NCBI GenBank assembly: GCA_017507285.1
Contig: JAFWBF010000121.1
Location: forward strand, 1-6,757
Direction of reading: 5' to 3'
DNA from: Bacteroidales bacterium
GTDB taxonomy: Bacteria > Bacteroidota > Bacteroidia > Bacteroidales > P3
DNA length: 6,757 bases
Under the pieces are notes generated by a model. That model saw nothing but the letters and a program-made list of their open reading frames with translations. It had not been told where the DNA came from and ran no database searches. The position numbers were made by a program, and so were the translations under genes. This document shows positions 1 to 5,361 of this stretch, piece after piece (position 1 is the first letter of the stretch; the number at the start of each line of letters is the position of its first letter).

Positions 1-510
1 AGCAGGGAATTCAATGTAAGTATTGAAATTACCTATTGTACCAGTACCGCCAAAATCAGGAACTTGGTCTTGCATAGAACAAGCCATAAGACCATCCATA
101 GGAGAACCGGACATAAAACTACTCAAAGTAGAAAAAGTACCCTCTTCACCAAACAGTACAGGAGCAATGACGCTAGCAGCATTTACCGCTGTACGAGTAG
201 TATCGGCTACGCGGAACCAACGAGAGTGTGCAGCTGATTGAGTGTGAGCGTAAGGTATTGTAGCTGTTCCTACTTGATAAGTAGACTCCGAAGCAGCAGC
301 ACCGAAAGTTTCAACTTCCTTTACCATTACGTTCTTCGAGAAGATAGAACCTTTAAAAGTTGCTTGCTCCTGAACATCTTCAGTAGGCATTGCAACTGCT
401 TCAACTCTTGAGCTTTCTAACGAAGCACGAGTTGCTTTTTTTGCCGGTATTTGAGCAAATACCATGGTTGCGCATAATGCGAAACCTAAAGCCATTAATG
501 TTTTTTTCAT
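1..510 (-). CDS. Secreted protein of unknown function, N-terminal 170 residues (cut by window edge)
   Basis: The reverse strand reads open from an ATG at 510-508 to base 1 without a stop, giving 170 codons; the C-terminus lies outside the window. The protein begins MKKTLMALGFALCATMVFAQ, a textbook Sec signal peptide: two lysines, a hydrophobic core at about residues 5-18, and a probable signal peptidase I site after Ala19 with Gln at +1, common in Bacteroidota. There is no lipobox, so it should be periplasmic, surface-exposed or released. The mature part is rich in Ser, Thr, Ala and Gly. A segment at about residues 85-120 (HSRWFRV, then PVLFGEEG) and the edge sequence GNFNTYIEFP give the impression of a beta-sandwich domain such as those in T9SS-exported proteins, but that is inference: any C-terminal sorting domain would be out of view. 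I do not recognise the family. The gene has its own promoter (682-713) and lies downstream of the hcp terminator, so it is probably transcribed alone or as the first gene of a unit. Confidence 0.85.
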   Translation of the reverse strand, partial: MKKTLMALGFALCATMVFAQIPAKKATRASLESSRVEAVAMPTEDVQEQATFKGSIFSKNVMVKEVETFGAAASESTYQVGTATIPYAHTQSAAHSRWFRVADTTRTAVNAASVIAPVLFGEEGTFSTLSSFMSGSPMDGLMACSMQDQVPDFGGTGTIGNFNTYIEFPA

Positions 511-600
511 TGTAATTGAACTTTTGATTAATAAATTAATTTCATTTTTAGTACCACATCCATGCAGTTTCTTTTGCTACTTTATGTGTCCAAAATCGTA

Positions 601-617
601 TATACAACAGTTGTATA
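601..617. repeat. Perfect 17-bp palindrome in the leader of the secreted-protein gene
   Basis: Two 8-bp arms, TATACAAC (601-608) and GTTGTATA (610-617), are exact reverse complements around a single central A. It lies 91-107 bp upstream of the ATG at 510 and about 60-75 nt downstream of the start point expected from the promoter at 682-713. As DNA it has the form of a dimeric regulator site; as RNA it could fold into a short hairpin with a 3-nt loop. Which is real is unknown. Confidence 0.5.
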
Positions 618-651
618 ACAGACCGTTAGCAAAGCCCGACACAATAAAGGC

Positions 652-703
652 TAGAGAAATAGCACTTCATGTTTTACGGTGCAAAAATACGCACATTTCT
701 CTA
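652..703. repeat. 9-bp inverted repeat bracketing the promoter of the secreted-protein gene
   Basis: TAGAGAAAT (652-660) and ATTTCTCTA (695-703) are perfect reverse complements separated by 34 bp. The right arm lies in the spacer between the two promoter boxes and the left arm lies at about +16 to +24 of the expected transcript, so the -7 box and start point are enclosed. Inside it, GCAC (662-665) and GTGC (679-682) form a second, shorter pair. This would suit a pair of operator half-sites, but A/T-rich DNA also yields such repeats by chance. Confidence 0.4.
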
Positions 704-713
704 CACAAACAAA
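682..713 (-). promoter_or_regulatory. Bacteroidota-type promoter of the secreted-protein gene
   Basis: On the minus strand, TTTG (713-710) is followed after exactly 20 bp by TATTTTTG (689-682), which fits the Bacteroides primary sigma consensus TTTG-N19-21-TAnnTTTG at every fixed base. A start point at about 675 is expected, giving a 5' leader of about 165 nt before the ATG at 510. Confidence 0.65.
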
Positions 714-915
714 TATTTTTTGCTTTTTTAGCGATATTTTTTCAACCTAAACAATAGTACCAACCAATAGAGCACTTATTATCAAACTATTAATCGTAGA
801 CTTTTTTGTTTATATCTATTCCACAAAAAAATCATGGTTCAGTGGTGGATTAGATGTTTTTTTCTAATTTATTTCAGATTGTTCAACGGCTTATTAAGGG
901 TATATAGCAGAACAT

Positions 916-950
916 AAAAAAAATGTTTGCAACAACTGCTGCAAACATTT
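916..950 (-). terminator. Intrinsic terminator of hcp
   Basis: Read on the minus strand, an 11-bp perfect stem (AAATGTTTGCA, 950-940, pairing with TGCAAACATTT, 931-921) with an 8-nt loop is followed directly by a run of T from the stem end (A run at 916-923 on the plus strand). It begins 5 bp after the hcp stop codon at 958-956, so hcp is the last gene of its transcript. Confidence 0.85.
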
Positions 951-955
951 CTTAT

Positions 956-2620
956 CTAGCAAACCACACATTCTTTTTTTATCCATTTTTCTACATCGTC
1001 TTTGGCATTGGATATTGTACCTATATTATATGTACGCTGTAGCATCTCCAAAATGTTTGGCGAGACAAATGCCGGCAATGTAGGTCCAAGATTTATGTTT
1101 CGAACTCCCAGGTAGAGCAATGCCAAAAGCACTATCACCGATTTTTGTTCATACCATGCTATATTGTAGGTTATTGGCAAATCGTTTATCGTTTCGCAGC
1201 CCAATGCTTCTTTCAGGCGCTTCATAAAAATGATAAGCGAGTACACATCGTTGCATTGTCCGGCATCTATCACCCGTGGTATACCATCTACCGAACGAAG
1301 ATTTAGTTTGTTGTATCGGTATTTTGCACATCCTGCCGTTAGTATCATCACATCGTGGGGTAGTAGCTGAGCAAAATCGGTGTAATAGTTTCGACTTTTC
1401 ATTCTACCGTCGCATCCGGCCATAACCACAAAGTGGCGTATATTGCCGTTTTCCACCTCTTCTATCAGTTTGGTTGAAAGGAGCGACAACTGCCTATGTC
1501 CGAAACCAATTATTATATTTCCATATTCTATTTCTTTTGGAGGAGCACAGTGTTTGGCATGTTCTATTATCCTGCCAAAATCCTTTGGTTGTCCGTTCTT
1601 TCTGTCGGGTATATGCTGGCAGTTTTTTAGAGCCGTTGCACCGGTGGTATATATTCTATTTTGGTATGGAGCATTTTCTAGCGGCGGCACTATACAGTTG
1701 GTTGTAAAGAGTATAGGTCCTTTGAAAGATGCAAATTCCTCTCGTTGGCGCCACCAAGCGTTGCCATAGTTTCCCACAAAGTGCTCGTACTGCTTAAAAA
1801 AAGGATAGGCATTGGCCGGTAACATCTCGCCATGGGTGTATATGTCTATGCCGGTTCCCTTGGTTTGTTCGAGCAACTCTTCCAAATCTTTAAGGTCGTG
1901 GCCAGTAACCAATATTCCGGGATTACGCCTTACACCTATGTTTACCCTTGTCATCTCGGGATTACCGTAGGTATCGGTATTGGCTTTATCCAGCAGCTTC
2001 ATGGCTTCGAGTCCCACACGGCCGGTTTCGTTTATAAGCTCCACAAGTTCCGAAAACGAAAGAATATCGGTAAGCAGCGTAGCCAACGTTTCATCAACAA
2101 ACCTGTCTATGCTCTTATTGGTATAGCCCAACTTTTCGGCATGATACATATATGCCGCCACTCCCTTTAGCCCGTAGGTTATCAGCTCTTTGGCCGAACG
2201 CACATCTACATTGCGCTCGCTAAGCACCCCTATCTCTTTGGCTTTCTTCTCGTAGTCAAACACACTTCCGTGCCACGTTATTGCATCGATGTCGGGCAGC
2301 GGAATATGATGTTCCTTGGCTTTGGCAATGAGTTTCTTTTTTATCTCCAAGCCTTCGGCAATAGTTTGCTTTATATCGTCGTAGCTAAAATCGGCATTGG
2401 TAATGGTCTTAAACAGTGCCGAATAAACGTAAGTGTTGTCCATCTTCATCATATCGTCGGGCCGAAAAGAAACCTTTACAGCACATATTCCTTTGGTAAC
2501 GTAGAGCAGCAAGTCCATCAGCGATGCCAAGCCCGAATCCTTGCCACACACCCCTTTGGATGTACATCCAACGCCCTTGGCTGTTTCTTGGCATTGGAAA
2601 CAAAACATTTGGTTTTCCAT
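956..2620 (-). CDS. hcp: Hybrid cluster protein (Hcp; hydroxylamine reductase), class I
   Basis: This 554-residue cytoplasmic iron-sulfur protein is full length for the family. Hcp reduces hydroxylamine in vitro and is held to act as a nitric oxide reductase in nitrosative stress. The N-terminal cluster cysteines are C7, C10, C19 and C25, spaced C-x2-C-x8-C-x5-C, the class I pattern of strict anaerobes rather than the class II spacing of Escherichia coli. All hybrid-cluster ligands are visible: H241 (TGHDLKD), E265 (HGEMLPAN), C309 (TTNCIVPP), C403 (MAGCDGR, the persulfide cysteine), C431 (TAGCAKYRYN), C456 (DAGQCND) and E491 (WYEQK). Each is three positions before its Desulfovibrio vulgaris counterpart as I recall it. 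The start gives MENQ before the family's usual MFCFQCQ; the Met at residue 5 is the alternative. The protein ends in CVVC, an unusual extra Cys pair. No hcr reductase gene is adjacent. It is divergent from the peptidase gene across a 506-bp gap and ends at its own terminator. Confidence 0.97.
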   Translation of the reverse strand: MENQMFCFQCQETAKGVGCTSKGVCGKDSGLASLMDLLLYVTKGICAVKVSFRPDDMMKMDNTYVYSALFKTITNADFSYDDIKQTIAEGLEIKKKLIAKAKEHHIPLPDIDAITWHGSVFDYEKKAKEIGVLSERNVDVRSAKELITYGLKGVAAYMYHAEKLGYTNKSIDRFVDETLATLLTDILSFSELVELINETGRVGLEAMKLLDKANTDTYGNPEMTRVNIGVRRNPGILVTGHDLKDLEELLEQTKGTGIDIYTHGEMLPANAYPFFKQYEHFVGNYGNAWWRQREEFASFKGPILFTTNCIVPPLENAPYQNRIYTTGATALKNCQHIPDRKNGQPKDFGRIIEHAKHCAPPKEIEYGNIIIGFGHRQLSLLSTKLIEEVENGNIRHFVVMAGCDGRMKSRNYYTDFAQLLPHDVMILTAGCAKYRYNKLNLRSVDGIPRVIDAGQCNDVYSLIIFMKRLKEALGCETINDLPITYNIAWYEQKSVIVLLALLYLGVRNINLGPTLPAFVSPNILEMLQRTYNIGTISNAKDDVEKWIKKECVVC

Positions 2621-2639
2621 ATCTTTGTTATTTCATTAT

Positions 2640-2669
2640 ACATTATATTATATGTGTTACCAAAACAAA
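2640..2669 (-). promoter_or_regulatory. Possible hcp promoter
   Basis: On the minus strand TTTG boxes at 2669-2666 and 2664-2661 are followed after 18-20 bp by overlapping TATAATGT (2647-2640) and TATAATGA (2640-2633). These keep the TA and spacing of the Bacteroidota promoter but lack the usual TTTG end of the -7 box, so the match is only partial. The leader would be very short, about 10-20 nt. A regulated gene such as hcp could well have a weak, activator-dependent promoter, but that is inference. Confidence 0.3.
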
Positions 2670-2729
2670 CGTTTTACCGAAAAGGTTTGTGCCCTGCATA
2701 AGTATTTTAGGCACCATACCGGGAGATTA

Positions 2730-2795
2730 TTTACACCCTATCATAAATGAATTTATACCCTATCATCAGCAGATTTATACCCTATCATAAAAAAG
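2730..2795. repeat. Array 1: three tandem units of 22 bp
   Basis: The 15-bp core TTTAYACCCTATCAT occurs at 2730, 2752 and 2774, exactly 22 bp apart each time. Copies 2 and 3 are identical over the core and copy 1 differs by one base (C for T at core position 5). The remaining 7 bp differ in each copy (AAATGAA, CAGCAGA, AAAAAAG). A period close to two helical turns puts all cores on about the same face of the DNA. The array ends just before a TATTTTTG element at 2800-2807. Confidence 0.85.
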
Positions 2796-2799
2796 GCGC

Positions 2800-2807
2800 T
2801 ATTTTTG
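2800..2807 (+). promoter_or_regulatory. Isolated TAnnTTTG element just after array 1
   Basis: TATTTTTG fits the Bacteroidota -7 box, pointing toward the palindrome and array 2, but no TTTG box exists 19-21 bp upstream; that position is occupied by the third unit of array 1. If used, the transcript would start near 2815 and contain the palindrome and array 2. Chance occurrence in A/T-rich sequence is quite possible. Confidence 0.2.
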
Positions 2808-2823
2808 GGTGTCCTACACACTG

Positions 2824-2845
2824 AAATTCCCTCGCGAGGGAATTT
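2824..2845. repeat. Perfect 22-bp palindrome
   Basis: The left half AAATTCCCTCG (2824-2834) is followed directly by its exact reverse complement CGAGGGAATTT (2835-2845). It has a G/C-rich centre (CCCTCGCGAGGG) in otherwise A/T-rich surroundings and abuts array 2. Its right half recurs almost exactly at the end of array 2 (GAGGGAAATTT, 2902-2912), 66 bp or three periods further on. It may be an operator, a cruciform-forming site or the first unit of the array. A simple terminator is unlikely because no gene ends here and no T run of useful length follows. Confidence 0.85.
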
Positions 2846-2846
2846 T

Positions 2847-2912
2847 ATCTACATCCCGATGCAGACAAATCTACATCGGGATCTAATTTCATCTACATCG
2901 GGAGGGAAATTT
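2847..2912. repeat. Array 2: three tandem units of 22 bp
   Basis: ATCTACATC occurs at 2847, 2869 and 2891, again exactly 22 bp apart. Copies 2 and 3 share 13 bases (ATCTACATCGGGA), while copy 1 has CCC in place of GGG. The core is unrelated at first sight to that of array 1, yet the period is the same. The array ends 5 bp before the -33-like box of the first peptidase promoter (2918-2921), the place where an activator would bind. With the preceding palindrome it can be read as four in-register units covering 2825-2912. Confidence 0.8.
2853..2882. repeat. Stem-loop formed by units 1 and 2 of array 2
   Basis: Because unit 1 carries CCC where units 2 and 3 carry GGG, ATCCCGATG (2853-2861) pairs perfectly with CATCGGGAT (2874-2882), a 9-bp stem with a 12-nt loop. 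The same left arm can pair over 8 bp with CATCGGGA of unit 3 (2896-2903), so two mutually exclusive folds are possible. No function can be assigned. Confidence 0.5.
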
Positions 2913-2917
2913 CAAAC

Positions 2918-2947
2918 ATTGTATATCAAAAAAAATGTGTATATTTG
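2918..2947 (+). promoter_or_regulatory. Probable promoter of the peptidase gene (upstream copy)
   Basis: ATTG (2918-2921) precedes TATATTTG (2940-2947) by 18 bp. The -7 box is a full match to TAnnTTTG, while the -33 box keeps only TTG and the spacer is about 1 bp shorter than usual. A start near 2954 would give a leader of about 170 nt before the ATG at 3127. It lies directly downstream of array 2, so that array may control it. Confidence 0.5.
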
Positions 2948-3003
2948 CCATAGATTTTGTGGCGAACAAATAACGTAATAACCGCATAACACATGTATTT
3001 ATG

Positions 3004-3011
3004 TATATTTG
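3004..3011 (+). promoter_or_regulatory. Second TATATTTG element upstream of the peptidase gene
   Basis: This is an exact copy of the TATATTTG box 64 bp upstream, with similar flanks (ATG before, GCCA or GGCA after). No TTTG box is present 19-21 bp upstream. It may be a second, weaker start, with a leader of about 110 nt, or a by-product of a local duplication. Confidence 0.3.
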
Positions 3012-3126
3012 GCAACCGAAAGAACAGCCTCATTTTGATTGGGACACAACAAATGTGGCAGTAGGATTGGAAAAAAAATAAAACTCCGACAGCAATATGA
3101 TAATAAAATCAACAAATAATAAACTA

Positions 3127-5175
3127 ATGAAAAAAATATTCATGTACATCGGAACAGCAGGGTTGCTCTTTGCTTGCAGCCCAAAAGAAAAAACCGACGG
3201 CACGACAGGAGACTTTAAATATCTTGTTGACGAATTTGCCGACCTTAAAGTAATGCGTTATCAAATTCCGGAATGGGACTCCCTAACCCTCCAACAAAAG
3301 GAATATATCTACTGCCTTGGCGAAGCTGCCAAATATGGTAGAGACATTATTTGGGACCAACATTTCAAGTACAATTTGGCTATACGCAAAACTATCGAAA
3401 ACATCCTAACTACCTACACCGGCGACAAAAACACACCGGACTACAAAAACTTTGAAGTTTATGCCAAACGTGCATTCTTTAGCAACGGCATTCACCACCA
3501 CTATGCCGAAGACAAATTCGTTCCCGAAATAACAGAAGAATACTTTGCCGAACTTGTTCGCAACAGCGATGCCGCCAACCTACCACTGAAAGAAGGCGAA
3601 TCGGTTGAGGAATTCCTAGCCTTTATCACACCTATAATGTTCGACCAAGAGATGTATGCCACCCGCCGTAGCAGCGGCCAAGGAATAGACATTGTAACCA
3701 CTTCGGCAGTGAATTTCTACGAAGGTGTGTCGCAAAAAGAAGCCGAAGACTTCTACGCCCAAATGCAAGATCCCACGGACGAAACCCCTATATCGTACGG
3801 TTTGAACTCCAAATTGGTGAAAAAAGACGGTAAGGTTTGCGAAGATGTATATCGCAGTGGCGACGGCCTTTACGGCAAAGCCATAGACCAAATAATTTAT
3901 TGGTTGGAAAAAGCCAACGCTGTAGCCGAAAACGATGCTCAACGCAACTACACCAACCTCCTTATCGAATACTACAAAACCGGCGACCTCGAAGTTTGGG
4001 ACGCCTACAATGTGGCTTGGGTTGAAGACACCGAATCTACAATAGATTATGTAAACGGATTTATCGAAGACTATAGCGACCCTCTGGGACGCAAAGCATC
4101 GTGGGAAGCAGTAGTAAACTTCCGCGACTTTGAAGCCAGCAAACGCTCAAACACCATCAGTGCCAATGCACAATGGTTTGAAGATAACTCGCCCGTAGAC
4201 CCTCGTTTCAAGAAAAAAGAAGTAAAAGGTGTATCGGCCAAGGGCATTATAGCCACTACATTGGCAGGCGACTGCTTCCCTGCACCTCCTATAGGAATAA
4301 ACCTACCGAACGCCGACTGGATACGTAAGAACCACGGTTCAAAATCCGTTACCATCACCAACCTTATGGAAGCCTACGACAAAGCCGCCGAAGAGTCGCC
4401 AAAGAGTATGCTTAGCGAATTTGCTTACGACCAAGCAGAAATTGATATCTGCAAAAAATATGGCTCACACACCAGCGTGGTACACACCGACTTGCACGAA
4501 TGCCTAGGCCATGGCTCCGGCCAATTGCTTCCCGGCACTCCTTCGGGTGCTTTAAAGGAATACAACTCGGCTTTGGAAGAAGCACGTGCCGACTTGTTTG
4601 GCCTTTATTATTGTGCCGACCCAAAAATGGTAGAACTTGGCATTATGCCCGACGGCGAAGCCTACAAAGCCGAATACATCTCGTTTATCCGCAACGGTCT
4701 TATGGGCCAACTTGCAAGAGTGGAACTTGGCAAAACCATAACCGAATCGCACATGCAAGATCGCAAACTGATATCGGAATGGTGCTACGAACAAGGAAAA
4801 GCCGAAAACGTTATTGAAAAGAAAATAAAAGATGGCAAAACATATTTCGTTATCAACGACTTTGTGAAACTTCGCAACCTTTTTGGCCGGTTGCTTGCCG
4901 AAATACAACGCATCAAATCTGAAGGCGACTACGAAGCCGGTAAAGCTATGGTTGAAAAATATGCTGTACAAGTAGACCCCGAACTTCACAAAGAAGTAAA
5001 AGAACGCTACGCAGCCCTTGGCATAAAACCATACGGCGGATTTATCAATCCCGAAATTGTTCCTGTAGTTGAAAACGGAAAAACTGTAGACTACCGCATC
5101 GAATATCCTACCGACTTTATGCAACAACACCTAGACTATGGCAAAAAATACGCCACTCTGGAAGCAACAAGATAA
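3127..5175 (+). CDS. Dipeptidyl-peptidase III (peptidase family M49), predicted lipoprotein
   Basis: This zinc exopeptidase should remove dipeptides from the N-termini of short peptides. The protein has 682 residues, close to bacterial DPP III. The M49 motifs are HECLGH at 457-462 (zinc ligands H457 and H462, catalytic E458) and EEARAD at 484-489 (E485 as third ligand). The 23-residue gap from H462 to E485 matches the Bacteroides thetaiotaomicron enzyme as I recall it and is shorter than in the human one. GINLPNADWIRKNHGSKSV at 390-408 is another family block. The start at 3127 is chosen over the in-frame ATG at 3097 because it gives a compact lipoprotein signal peptide, MKKIFMYIGTAGLLFAC, with lipobox LFAC and lipidated Cys17; the longer form adds ten polar residues. 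The product should be anchored in the envelope, inner or outer membrane undecided. It is monocistronic by context, with its own terminator at 5203-5240, and diverges from hcp. Confidence 0.95.
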   Translation: MKKIFMYIGTAGLLFACSPKEKTDGTTGDFKYLVDEFADLKVMRYQIPEWDSLTLQQKEYIYCLGEAAKYGRDIIWDQHFKYNLAIRKTIENILTTYTGDKNTPDYKNFEVYAKRAFFSNGIHHHYAEDKFVPEITEEYFAELVRNSDAANLPLKEGESVEEFLAFITPIMFDQEMYATRRSSGQGIDIVTTSAVNFYEGVSQKEAEDFYAQMQDPTDETPISYGLNSKLVKKDGKVCEDVYRSGDGLYGKAIDQIIYWLEKANAVAENDAQRNYTNLLIEYYKTGDLEVWDAYNVAWVEDTESTIDYVNGFIEDYSDPLGRKASWEAVVNFRDFEASKRSNTISANAQWFEDNSPVDPRFKKKEVKGVSAKGIIATTLAGDCFPAPPIGINLPNADWIRKNHGSKSVTITNLMEAYDKAAEESPKSMLSEFAYDQAEIDICKKYGSHTSVVHTDLHECLGHGSGQLLPGTPSGALKEYNSALEEARADLFGLYYCADPKMVELGIMPDGEAYKAEYISFIRNGLMGQLARVELGKTITESHMQDRKLISEWCYEQGKAENVIEKKIKDGKTYFVINDFVKLRNLFGRLLAEIQRIKSEGDYEAGKAMVEKYAVQVDPELHKEVKERYAALGIKPYGGFINPEIVPVVENGKTVDYRIEYPTDFMQQHLDYGKKYATLEATR

Positions 5176-5202
5176 TCCCCCTTTTTTTTAATATAATTTT
5201 GT

Positions 5203-5240
5203 GGCAGCAGATCCTTATGTGATTTGCTGCCTTTCTTTTT
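5203..5240 (+). terminator. Intrinsic terminator of the peptidase gene
   Basis: GGCAGCAGATC (5203-5213) pairs with GATTTGCTGCC (5221-5231), an 11-bp stem with one G-U pair and a 7-nt loop, followed by TTTCTTTTT (5232-5240). It begins 27 bp after the stop codon. The remaining bases up to the convergent rnz stop at 5362 show only weak A/T-rich dyads, and I see no clear terminator for rnz on the minus strand. Confidence 0.85.
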
Positions 5241-5361
5241 ACGATAGCACAAACTATCAGTCTATATAAATAAAAGACCTAAGGATGACTATATTGTAAA
5301 TAATTTAGCTCCCATATTGCACTATATTATTATAGGTTTGGATAAAAAGTAGTGGTGGTTT

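Larger units (their letters stand above)
511..955. other. Intergenic region between the secreted-protein gene and hcp
   Basis: This A/T-rich gap of 445 bp holds the hcp terminator (916-950), the promoter and long leader of the left-edge gene (682-713 and onward to 511), a 17-bp palindrome (601-617) and an inverted repeat around the promoter (652-703). Between 714 and 915 I see only A/T-rich sequence with a weak 6-bp dyad (849-854 with 863-868) and no supported gene. The open frame on the plus strand here overlaps the signal peptide coding region and has no gene-like features. Confidence 0.6.
2621..3126. other. Divergent intergenic region with periodic repeats and palindromes
   Basis: This 506-bp gap separates two divergently transcribed genes, so both upstream control regions must be here. 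From left to right it holds the hcp upstream region (2621-2690), array 1 (2730-2795), a chain of dyads (2789-2806 and 2809-2819), a perfect palindrome (2824-2845), array 2 (2847-2912), then two TATATTTG promoter-like elements facing the peptidase gene (2940-2947 and 3004-3011) and its leader. I see no coding sequence; open frames across it lack initiation signals and are shadows. Confidence 0.7.

Noticed and set aside
464..757. Plus-strand open frame of 97 codons
   Set aside because: It overlaps the signal peptide region and promoter of the minus-strand secreted protein and has low-complexity composition without a start signal.
849..868. ATTAGA/TCTAAT dyad
   Set aside because: Six-bp arms in A/T-rich DNA with no T run in a useful position and no gene end; probably chance.
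897..904. AGGGTATA, matching part of the array 1 core on the minus strand
   Set aside because: Only 8 bp match, it is a single copy far from the array, and it lies in A/T-rich sequence where chance matches are expected.
2270..2790. Plus-strand open frames over the 5' part of hcp and its upstream region
   Set aside because: They are antisense shadows of the conserved hcp coding sequence and have no promoter or recognisable product.
2824..2845. Terminator hairpin
   Set aside because: No gene ends near it on either strand and no substantial T run follows the palindrome.
2730..2912. CRISPR array
   Set aside because: The repeated cores are 9-15 bp with only 7-13 bp between them, there are three copies each, and no cas genes are near; CRISPR repeats and spacers are each more than 20 bp.
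3097..3126. Upstream ATG for the peptidase gene
   Set aside because: It would place ten polar residues before an otherwise normal lipoprotein signal peptide; the ATG at 3127 fits better.
4552..5130. Long open frame antisense to the peptidase gene (192 codons)
   Set aside because: It lies wholly inside a well-supported M49 gene, is rich in Phe and Val as expected from the complement of its Lys/Asn/Asp-rich codons, and shows no family motif.
5241..5361. Terminator for rnz
   Set aside because: Only 5-bp A/T dyads (for example GATAG/CTATC) were found, without a following T run on the minus strand; not strong enough to report.
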